NCBI GenBank assembly: GCA_002102825.1
Contig: DABJ01000032.1
Coordinates: 4,739-16,742, forward strand
DNA from: Candidatus Gastranaerophilales bacterium HUM_12
Lineage (GTDB): Bacteria; Cyanobacteriota; Vampirovibrionia; Gastranaerophilales; Gastranaerophilaceae
Reading direction: 5' to 3'
Length of the DNA: 12,004 nt
In this document: positions 6,548 through 12,004 of the stretch, in pieces
How the letters are laid out: each line of letters starts with the position of its first letter
Numbering within the stretch: the first letter of the stretch is position 1
Translations under genes and position numbers: made by a program
Notes under the pieces: model-generated
The model's database searches: none
Told to the model about the DNA's origin: nothing
The model's input: only the letters and a program-made list of their open reading frames with translations

Positions 6548-7918
6548 TTATTCTTTAATAAATTTTGTAATTGCTACTGCGATAAGTAAGCACAATGCAC
6601 CAATGAAGAATGAATATTCATAGTGATTGTTGTAAAGTCCGTTTGTATAAACAACAGATTTATTGATAATCCAAGCAACTAAAGTACAAACAAAAACTTG
6701 CGGACCTGCAATAAAGATATTGAAAATTCCCATAACAGAACCCTCTGTACCGGCTTTGATATATTTTGAAAGCATTGCAAACGGTAAAGCACAAACACTT
6801 GCCCAACCAATACCTGACAATGCCATACAAACAGTAACAACCGGTTTTACAGTACAAAAAATACCCATTCCTAAATAAGCCAAAACCATTGATAACAATG
6901 AAATAATGTGAACTTTTTTATTTCCGAATTTCCCTGCTAAAATTCCGATAGGAACAGCTATTACAAAACATATTAAATTAAAAATTGCAAAACAAATTGA
7001 AGAATAATTTGTTGCAGATGTTTGAGCCGACATATAAGTTTTTTGAACGTCAACAGCTAATTTCGTTAAATCAGGTATTCCATAAACAGTGTGGATTGCA
7101 AAATTTGTAAAGAAAATCATCATACACATCATACCAATCCAAGTAAAGAATTGCATAACGCAAATCTTTGAAACTTCTGGAGATAACGCAAAAAATTCCG
7201 TCATTGATTTCCAAAAACCAACATTTTCTGTTTTATTTTCAACATCTTCAACATCATTTGCAGTACTGCGTTCCTTGATTGTTAAGCAAGTCCAAATCAT
7301 TGCAAGAGAAAACGCCAAAGCAGCCATAATAAATTGAGCCTTAACCGACATTTGATAATGGCAAACGAATTTTAAAAATGGAGCAGTCGCTGCGGCAATT
7401 ACAGAACCTAAACCAATAGCAAGACTAATATAAGAATTAGCAAGCGAATGTTGTTCCGGTAAAACTACATCAGGAATCAATGCCCTATAAGGCCCTTGAG
7501 CAATATTTATGCAAGCATCAATTATCCAAATCATAATAGCTGCAATCAAAAGACCTGTCCAAGACGGCAAATTCATGCCGGTCAATTTTGCGAACATTTC
7601 TGCAATATTACCGGAATTAGGGAACAACCATAAAGCTACTGAGGCAATAATAGCTCCACCCAACAAATACGGTCTTCTTCTACCGAATTTAGATTTTGTT
7701 TTATCTGACAAAGCTCCAATTAACGGTTGAACAACCATGCCGGTAAATGGACCAGCAAGCCAGATTAAGCCATATAAAAAAGCATCAGCGCCCAAATTTT
7801 CTGTAACCGGACCAGATAAAATAATTCTCATTTGCCACGCAAACTGTAACCCTAAAAATCCCAAGGCAAAATTCAAAAAGTTTACTGTAGTAAATTTTTT
7901 CAAACCCTCATTATTCAT
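6548..7918 (-). CDS. MFS transporter, SLC45/sucrose-symporter type
   Basis: A 456-residue, twelve-helix major facilitator in the inner membrane, probably a proton-coupled sugar (disaccharide or glycoside) importer. The segment GPFTGMVVQPLIGALSD (56-72), followed by FGRRRPYLLGG (78-88), is the SLC45/plant sucrose transporter form of the loop 2-3 motif. QGPYRAL (141-147) parallels the GPCRAL motif of sucrose carriers. GWASVCALPFAMLS (371-384) and SVMGIFNIFIAGPQ (394-407) match their C-terminal half. A charged cytoplasmic loop (about 215-240) separates the two six-helix halves. The ribosome site is G-rich (GGGGGA, 10 bases from the ATG). The gene begins 30 bases after the pyrG stop with no terminator between, so it is probably read from the gatC-pyrG transcript. 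The substrate cannot be fixed from sequence alone; sucrose or maltose would be first guesses. Confidence 0.88.
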   Translation of the reverse strand: MNNEGLKKFTTVNFLNFALGFLGLQFAWQMRIILSGPVTENLGADAFLYGLIWLAGPFTGMVVQPLIGALSDKTKSKFGRRRPYLLGGAIIASVALWLFPNSGNIAEMFAKLTGMNLPSWTGLLIAAIMIWIIDACINIAQGPYRALIPDVVLPEQHSLANSYISLAIGLGSVIAAATAPFLKFVCHYQMSVKAQFIMAALAFSLAMIWTCLTIKERSTANDVEDVENKTENVGFWKSMTEFFALSPEVSKICVMQFFTWIGMMCMMIFFTNFAIHTVYGIPDLTKLAVDVQKTYMSAQTSATNYSSICFAIFNLICFVIAVPIGILAGKFGNKKVHIISLLSMVLAYLGMGIFCTVKPVVTVCMALSGIGWASVCALPFAMLSKYIKAGTEGSVMGIFNIFIAGPQVFVCTLVAWIINKSVVYTNGLYNNHYEYSFFIGALCLLIAVAITKFIKE

Positions 7919-7948
7919 TTAATTTATTTCCCCCATTTCAAATTATAT

Positions 7949-9562
7949 CTATTTCTTTTTAGAATGATGTTTCAACGCTGCATCAATCAACCCTTTAAAT
8001 AACGGGTGTGGTCTGTCCGGACGAGATTTAAACTCTGGGTGGAATTGACAAGCAACGAACCAATCAAGTTTTGGAAGTTCAACAACTTCTGCTAACATTC
8101 CATCAGGTGACATGCCGGAAAATACCAAGCCGGCATTAGAAATTTTCTCTATAAATTCATTATTAACTTCGTATCTGTGTCTATGACGTTCTGAAATAAC
8201 CTCAGTACCATAAGCTTTTGCTACAACAGAATCAGGTTTCAAATGACATTCATAAGCTCCTAATCTCATTGTCCCGCCATAACCTTTAACATTCTTTTGC
8301 TCAAGCATTATATCAATTACAGGATAAGTTGGATTTTCATCAAATTCTTTAGAGTTTGCACCTTTTAAACCAACGACATTTCTTGCATATTCAATAACAG
8401 CACATTGCATGCCCAAGCATAAGCCAAGGAACGGCAAATTGTTTTCTCTTGCATAACGAATTACATTGAGTTTACCCTCGATGCCTCTTACACCAAATCC
8501 CCCGGGAACAACAACCCCGTCAACTTCAGATAACAATTTTTTACAATTTGAATAATCCACACATTCTTCTGAATTTATCCACTTAATTTCAACAGAAGCA
8601 GCATCAGCATAACCTGCGTGTTTTAAAGATTCAACGACAGAAATATAAGCATCTGACAACTTCGTATATTTACCCGCAATCGCAATTTTGACAGAGGTCT
8701 TAGGGTTTTTAATTTTTGAAACTAAATTTTCCCAAGAAGTCAAATTTGCAACTCTATCTTCCATTCCTAGCATTTTTAGAACGACAGAACACATATTCTG
8801 AGACTCTAAAGCCAAAGGAACTTCATAAATAGATTTCATATCACGACACTCAATAACCGCATCTTTAGGAACTGAGCAAAATAGAGCTAATTTTTCTCTT
8901 TCAGTTTTTGGAATTGGTTTTGAAGTTCTACAAACTAAAATTTCCGGCTGAATACCATAACTTCTCAAAACATTCACACTATGTTGAGATGGTTTTGTTT
9001 TCAATTCTCCAGATGTTGGCAAATAAGGAAGCAATGTACAGTGTACAGAAATAGCATTTCCTATACCGATTTCTGATTTAAATTGTCTTATTGCCTCAAT
9101 AAATGGTAAACTTTCAATATCTCCAATTGTTCCACCGATTTCAATTATGTGAAAATCAGGATTAAATTGCTTTGTTGCAGCTACAATTTTTGACTTAATT
9201 TCATTTGTAATATGAGGAATAACTTGCACTGTAGCACCAAGATAATCTCCTCGTCTTTCTTTATTAATAACTTCTTGGTAAATTCTTCCTGAAGTTACGT
9301 TATTAACTTGTCCAAAACTTGTATCAGTAAATCTTTCATAATGACCTAAATCTAAATCCGTTTCAGCTCCATCATCAGTAACAAAAACTTCTCCATGTTG
9401 AAACGGACTCATTGTCCCTGGGTCAATATTAATATATGGATCAAACTTTTGAATAATTACAGAATAATCTCTTGAACGTAATAAACGACCTAAAGAAGCG
9501 GCAATAATTCCTTTACCTAAAGAACTAACAACCCCTCCTGTCACAAAAATATATTTTGTCAT
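7949..9562 (-). CDS. pyrG: CTP synthase (PyrG)
   Basis: CTP synthase makes CTP from UTP, ATP and glutamine, the last step of pyrimidine nucleotide synthesis in the cytosol. The 537-residue protein is full length. The N-terminal synthase domain has the P-loop GGVVSSLGKG (9-18), KFDPYINIDPGTMSPFQHGEVFV (about 39-61, key residues F40, D41, H56, G57), the metal ligand Asp71, and EIGGTIGDIES (141-151, Glu141). The C-terminal class I glutaminase domain has the PGGFGVRG oxyanion loop, the nucleophile Cys382 in FLGLCLGMQ, and the His508-Pro-Glu510 pair in FHPEF. All catalytic residues are present. A GAGGAG ribosome site lies 11 bases from the ATG. It follows gatC with an 81-base gap that holds a hairpin, and precedes the MFS gene closely. 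Confidence 0.98.
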   Translation of the reverse strand: MTKYIFVTGGVVSSLGKGIIAASLGRLLRSRDYSVIIQKFDPYINIDPGTMSPFQHGEVFVTDDGAETDLDLGHYERFTDTSFGQVNNVTSGRIYQEVINKERRGDYLGATVQVIPHITNEIKSKIVAATKQFNPDFHIIEIGGTIGDIESLPFIEAIRQFKSEIGIGNAISVHCTLLPYLPTSGELKTKPSQHSVNVLRSYGIQPEILVCRTSKPIPKTEREKLALFCSVPKDAVIECRDMKSIYEVPLALESQNMCSVVLKMLGMEDRVANLTSWENLVSKIKNPKTSVKIAIAGKYTKLSDAYISVVESLKHAGYADAASVEIKWINSEECVDYSNCKKLLSEVDGVVVPGGFGVRGIEGKLNVIRYARENNLPFLGLCLGMQCAVIEYARNVVGLKGANSKEFDENPTYPVIDIMLEQKNVKGYGGTMRLGAYECHLKPDSVVAKAYGTEVISERHRHRYEVNNEFIEKISNAGLVFSGMSPDGMLAEVVELPKLDWFVACQFHPEFKSRPDRPHPLFKGLIDAALKHHSKKK

Positions 9563-9593
9563 ACCCTAAAACACTCCTCTACTAAAACATGTA

Positions 9594-9630
9594 AATAAGC
9601 CTACAAGAACACAATACTCATAGGCTTATT
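9594..9630 (-). terminator. Hairpin between gatC and pyrG, terminator or attenuator
   Basis: Perfect 10-base arms (AATAAGCCTA, 9594-9603; TAGGCTTATT, 9621-9630) flank a 17-base loop. It starts about 14 bases after the gatC stop and ends about 31 bases before the pyrG ATG. The stem itself ends in TTATT on the minus strand, but the T-run beyond is interrupted. No strong promoter is seen between the hairpin and pyrG, so it may be a partial terminator or an attenuator that sets pyrG level. Confidence 0.6.
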
Positions 9631-9643
9631 CAGAATATAAAAA

Positions 9644-9925
9644 CTAATTAATCTTTGGAACTTTAAAAAATCCATTCTCTTCTTCCGGAGCATTGGACAT
9701 CAAAGCTTCTTTAGAAATTTCCTGATGAGGAACATCTTCTCTCATAACATTTACAAAATCAATAACTTGAGTCATTGGCTTAACATCAGAAGTATCAACT
9801 TCATTCATCTGATCAACATATTTCAATACATCACCTAATTGTTTTGTATATAGAACTTTTTCGTCTTCTGTCAGTTCCAATCTTGCTAATTTTGCAACGT
9901 GTTCAACATCTTTTACTGTAATCAT
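9644..9925 (-). CDS. gatC: Asp/Glu-tRNA(Asn/Gln) amidotransferase subunit C (GatC)
   Basis: GatC is the small subunit of the GatCAB amidotransferase. The complex converts misacylated Glu-tRNA(Gln), and in many bacteria Asp-tRNA(Asn), to the correct amide form. GatC acts as a belt that stabilises GatA against GatB. The 93-residue length is typical. The family N-terminus VKDVEHVAKLARLELTEDE (4-22) is clear, as are the central LGDVLKYVDQMNEVDTSDVKP and the C-terminal REDVP...NAPEEENGFFKVPKI, which wraps around GatA. The ribosome site AAGGAGC is well placed. It is first in a unit with pyrG. gatA and gatB are not in the window, so the complex is encoded at separate loci or beyond the edges. Confidence 0.97.
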   Translation of the reverse strand: MITVKDVEHVAKLARLELTEDEKVLYTKQLGDVLKYVDQMNEVDTSDVKPMTQVIDFVNVMREDVPHQEISKEALMSNAPEEENGFFKVPKIN

Positions 9926-9952
9926 TCTTTGCTCCTTAATATAATCTTCTAT

Positions 9953-9968
9953 ATGCTAATAATAGCAT
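9953..9968. repeat. Inverted repeat overlapping the gatC -10
   Basis: ATGCTA (9953-9958) and TAGCAT (9963-9968) are perfect inverted arms with a 4-base spacer. On the minus strand they overlie the predicted gatC extended -10. This may be an operator, or simply the -10 element mirrored by chance. Confidence 0.4.
9959..9967 (-). promoter_or_regulatory. gatC promoter, extended -10
   Basis: Reading the minus strand, TGC directly precedes TATTAT (plus 9959-9964), an extended -10 one base from consensus. No good -35 is seen at 16-18 bases, which extended -10 promoters tolerate. The expected start near 9952 gives a leader of about 27 bases with the gatC ribosome site. Confidence 0.5.
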
Positions 9969-10011
9969 GAAAATACAAGATAATGTTATTTATTAAATAA
10001 ATTTAAAAATT

Positions 10012-10031
10012 TAGATTTTCGCAAAAATCTA
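10012..10031. repeat. Inverted repeat in the sigma factor promoter, putative operator
   Basis: TAGATTTT (10012-10019) and AAAATCTA (10024-10031) are perfect 8-base inverted arms with a 4-base centre (CGCA). The repeat fills the -35 and spacer region and ends just before the extended -10 of the downstream sigma gene. Its place suits repressor or autoregulator binding. As it lies upstream of the predicted start, it is not expected to act as an RNA hairpin. Confidence 0.5.
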
Positions 10032-10040
10032 TGCTATACT
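10032..10040 (+). promoter_or_regulatory. Sigma factor-pilD promoter, extended -10
   Basis: TGC is followed by TATACT (10035-10040), an extended -10. The sequence 17-18 bases upstream is not a good -35. The expected start near 10047 would leave a 16-base leader with the GGAG ribosome site at 10053-10056 and the GTG at 10063. Confidence 0.55.
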
Positions 10041-10062
10041 TAAATAAAAAGCGGAGTTCAAA

Positions 10063-10869
10063 GTGAAGACCAAAATATCCGAACTTGAAAAATTAGAAGA
10101 GTTAATTTTAAATTACAGAAACGAAAGCGACAAAAAGAAAAAGTATGTTGCTTATCTTAATTTGATTGAGGAGTCACTAAAACTCGTTAAACGCATAGTT
10201 ATGGGAATGTATCCAATTCCTAATACAATTGCAAAAGATGATTTGATTCAAGTTGGAGCAGTAGGAGTTTTAAAAGCTATTGAAACGTATGATATTTCGA
10301 TAAAAGGAAGCTTTAAAACTTATGTAAGCAAAGTTATAAAAGGAAAAGTTTTACATTATTTAAGAGATAAAGCAAGTATTGTGAAAACTCCGAGAGAAAC
10401 AATTGCAAATATGAATAAAGTAAAGGAAGCAATTGAAGAATTATCAGAGAACAATACTAAAATGCCGTCAGTTGAAGAAGTTGCAAGATATGTTGATTTA
10501 CCTTTTGAAAAAGTTGAAGAAATAATGAATATTGAACTCATAAAAAACATGGTTTCACTTGACCAAAAAGTTTACTCATCAGACGGCGCAGAAACTCTTA
10601 TGGATAGAATTCAATCCGAAGAAGATGAGAGCTTTGAAGAAACTTATGCAAATAAAAAAATGATAGAATATGCACTAAATAAACTTCCTGAACCTGATAA
10701 AACAACCATTTATTTATATTACATGGCAGGAGCATCAAGAAAAGATATTGCTCAAAAATTAAATGTATCAGCAACTCAAGTTTCAAGAATTTTAAAAAGA
10801 GCATTAAATAGATTATATAATATAATACAAAACACTTTGACAGACAAAGAGATTACAAAGGAGGACTAA
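10063..10869 (+). CDS. Group-3 RNA polymerase sigma factor (SigF/SigB-like)
   Basis: An alternative sigma-70 family factor of 268 residues that directs RNA polymerase to a specific promoter set. Region 2 (about 34-104) contains DDLIQVGAVGVLKAIETYD (59-77), FKTYVSKVIKGKVLHYLRDK (84-103), and then a basic TPRE motif. Region 3 (about 113-190) includes MPSVEEVARYVDLPFEKVEEIM. Region 4 (about 198-255) has a clear helix-turn-helix (GASRKDIAQKLNVSATQVSRILKRAL). Region 1.1 and the primary-sigma signatures are absent, so it is not the housekeeping factor. It resembles the SigB/SigF/SigG group rather than FliA, though FliA-like function cannot be excluded. The start is GTG with GGAG six bases upstream. 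Its TAA overlaps the prepilin peptidase ATG by one base, linking it to pili. Cyanobacterial SigF is known to control pilus genes. No anti-sigma gene is adjacent in the window. Confidence 0.92.
   Translation: MKTKISELEKLEELILNYRNESDKKKKYVAYLNLIEESLKLVKRIVMGMYPIPNTIAKDDLIQVGAVGVLKAIETYDISIKGSFKTYVSKVIKGKVLHYLRDKASIVKTPRETIANMNKVKEAIEELSENNTKMPSVEEVARYVDLPFEKVEEIMNIELIKNMVSLDQKVYSSDGAETLMDRIQSEEDESFEETYANKKMIEYALNKLPEPDKTTIYLYYMAGASRKDIAQKLNVSATQVSRILKRALNRLYNIIQNTLTDKEITKED
10857..10864 (+). promoter_or_regulatory. Strong ribosome site for pilD inside the sigma gene
   Basis: AAAGGAGG, a near-perfect complement of the 16S 3' end, lies within the last codons of the sigma gene, 4 bases before the pilD ATG at 10869. 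With the TAATG stop-start overlap (10867-10871) it indicates translational coupling and fixes the pilD start. Confidence 0.8.
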
Positions 10870-11963
10870 TGACATTTTCTCTTGTAGTATTGGCATTCAT
10901 TTTTATAACAGGACTTGTTATAGGAAGTTTTTTGAATGTTGTGATATTAAGAACAGTAAGCGAAGAATCAATAGTATTTCCGGCATCAAAATGTCCGAAA
11001 TGCCAAACACCACTAAAGTGGTATCACAATATACCTTTATTTTCATACATGTTTTTGAGAGGGAAATGTGCTTTTTGCCACGAACATATTAGCTGGCAAT
11101 ATCCACTTGTAGAATTTCTAACAGGTTGTATCTTTGTTGGTTTATTTATTAGATTTTGCAACCCGTTTGACCCATTTTTTGGACTGGAAGTAATGAATCC
11201 GATAACTTGGCAGCAAATAATTCTATATGTTTTTGCATTAATTGTTTCATGTTTATTTATAGCACTGGCAGGAACAGATATTTTAGAGAAAAAAGTATCA
11301 GATGCACACACATTTTCATTAATAGGAGTTGGACTATTTTATAGTATTTTAACTTCCATTCTTATGTTTGTTTATAACTACCAACAAAACGGAATGCCTA
11401 AAATTGACTTTAGCTTTTTTACAAGCTGTCCAATTTTATATTCTCTTGCAGCTGCAATCTTAGGATTCTTAATAATGGAAGCATTGGCAAGATTAGGACT
11501 TTTATTTGCTGGAACAAGAGCTTTTGGCGAAGGAGATTCTTATATCGCAGCAGGACTTGGAGCTGTATTTGGCGGATTACTTGGCGGAACAGGGCACTAT
11601 CCGACATTTCTACCTATATTCCAAGTGTTAGTTGCAATTTTAGTATTGAGCGGAGTTATTCAAATAATTGCAACACTTCCAATATTTATAAAAAAATTAA
11701 TCACTAATAGAAACTGGATGACACTTGGAGCTATATCATCTTTTGTTGTTTATACAATTGGATTTTTAGTAGCAAAACAGTTGGATTGGTTAACACACCC
11801 AATAGCATATTGGTCAAGTATAATTGTTTTAGTTGCACTTGCACTTTGGACTTGCAAAGAACTACTTGGAGGAATCAAAGAAAACCAAGAAACCGGACTT
11901 TATCTTCCTTTCGGACCGGCAATGATTGTCGCAGGCTTTATCGCACTAGTAACAATTGTATAA
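10869..11963 (+). CDS. pilD: Prepilin peptidase/methyltransferase (PilD type), extended
   Basis: PilD is an inner-membrane aspartyl protease that removes the leader of type IV prepilins and pseudopilins, then N-methylates the new N-terminus. The N-terminal methyltransferase domain has GSFLNVVILR (19-28) and the zinc-type cysteines C42, C45, C67 and C70 set in the usual FPASKCPKC...WYHNIPLFSY...RGKCAFC...YPLVE frame. The catalytic aspartates are D137 (in TDILEKKVSD) and D223 (in GEGD, 220-223). The canonical C-terminal LPFGP is at 346-350. The protein is 364 residues; bacterial family members are usually about 250-290. The extra length lies between D137 and D223 and again between 245 and 340, adding two or three membrane segments. 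The usual GxGDxKL is GEGDSYI here, so the lysine is lost. Function is probably kept because both aspartates remain. It is translationally coupled to the sigma gene; no terminator is seen before the window ends. Confidence 0.93.
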   Translation: MTFSLVVLAFIFITGLVIGSFLNVVILRTVSEESIVFPASKCPKCQTPLKWYHNIPLFSYMFLRGKCAFCHEHISWQYPLVEFLTGCIFVGLFIRFCNPFDPFFGLEVMNPITWQQIILYVFALIVSCLFIALAGTDILEKKVSDAHTFSLIGVGLFYSILTSILMFVYNYQQNGMPKIDFSFFTSCPILYSLAAAILGFLIMEALARLGLLFAGTRAFGEGDSYIAAGLGAVFGGLLGGTGHYPTFLPIFQVLVAILVLSGVIQIIATLPIFIKKLITNRNWMTLGAISSFVVYTIGFLVAKQLDWLTHPIAYWSSIIVLVALALWTCKELLGGIKENQETGLYLPFGPAMIVAGFIALVTIV

Positions 11964-12004
11964 AAATTTTTAAAATTACAAATACATAACGACTGGCTGG
12001 ATTA

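Noticed and set aside
7089..7337. An open frame of 82 codons on the plus strand inside the MFS gene, and similar antisense frames within pilT, pyrG and the sigma gene.
   Set aside because: Each lies wholly within a well-supported gene on the other strand, has low-complexity or unfamiliar sequence, and lacks an independent promoter and ribosome site.
7942..7947. A perfect TATAAT on the minus strand just upstream of the MFS gene.
   Set aside because: It overlaps the end of pyrG, has no acceptable -35 at 16-18 bases and no TGn extension. Read-through from pyrG is simpler.
11786..11989. A 67-codon plus-strand frame overlapping the end of pilD in another frame.
   Set aside because: It overlaps the conserved C-terminal LPFGP part of pilD and is rich in N, R, T and C, as expected of a frame-shifted shadow.
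11964..12004. The tail after pilD, with an AT-rich near-palindrome (AAATTTTTAAAATT).
   Set aside because: No GC-containing stem, so not a convincing terminator. The sequence ends before the next gene can be seen.

Overview
The window is about 12 kb of ordinary bacterial chromosome. It is gene-dense, AT-rich and looks intact: eleven protein genes, no RNA genes, no mobile elements, no CRISPR and no gene-free stretch over about 150 bases. The retraction ATPase PilT reads like the cyanobacterial type in its C-terminal half, and a group-3 (SigF/SigB-like) sigma factor sits beside a prepilin peptidase. With the low GC content and two polytopic proteins, one of DUF4013 type, this suggests a non-photosynthetic relative of Cyanobacteria (Melainabacteria/Vampirovibrionia, perhaps Gastranaerophilales). 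That placement is inference from sequence character, not from a search.

Layout from left to right. A DUF4013-like membrane protein (minus) is divergent from uvrB (plus). uvrB converges, across a two-way terminator, on a three-gene minus-strand unit transcribed as small unknown protein, then pilT, then a polytopic membrane protein. That unit is divergent from recF (plus). recF converges, across a second two-way terminator, on a minus-strand unit gatC, pyrG and an SLC45/sucrose-type MFS transporter. gatC is divergent from a sigma factor gene whose stop codon overlaps the start of a prepilin peptidase gene (plus). Bases 1-32 and 11964-12004 hold nothing I can identify.

Two themes stand out. The first is type IV pilus function. 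PilT (retraction), PilD (prepilin processing) and a sigma factor translationally coupled to pilD are all here, so the sigma factor is a good candidate regulator of surface pili. This would parallel SigF control of pili in Synechocystis. The second is DNA repair. uvrB and recF both lack a Shine-Dalgarno sequence, and each has a -10-like hexamer ending exactly 7 bases before an ATG. The other nine genes have at least a partial Shine-Dalgarno. This predicts leaderless mRNAs for the two repair genes.

The control regions are unusually legible. Three promoters carry an extended -10 (TGC before the hexamer). Inverted repeats overlap the promoters of the sigma factor, gatC and uvrB, and a hairpin lies between gatC and pyrG. 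No wholly new multi-gene system is visible. The best candidates for new biology are the sigma-pilD coupling, the leaderless repair genes, and the two unassigned proteins flanking pilT.
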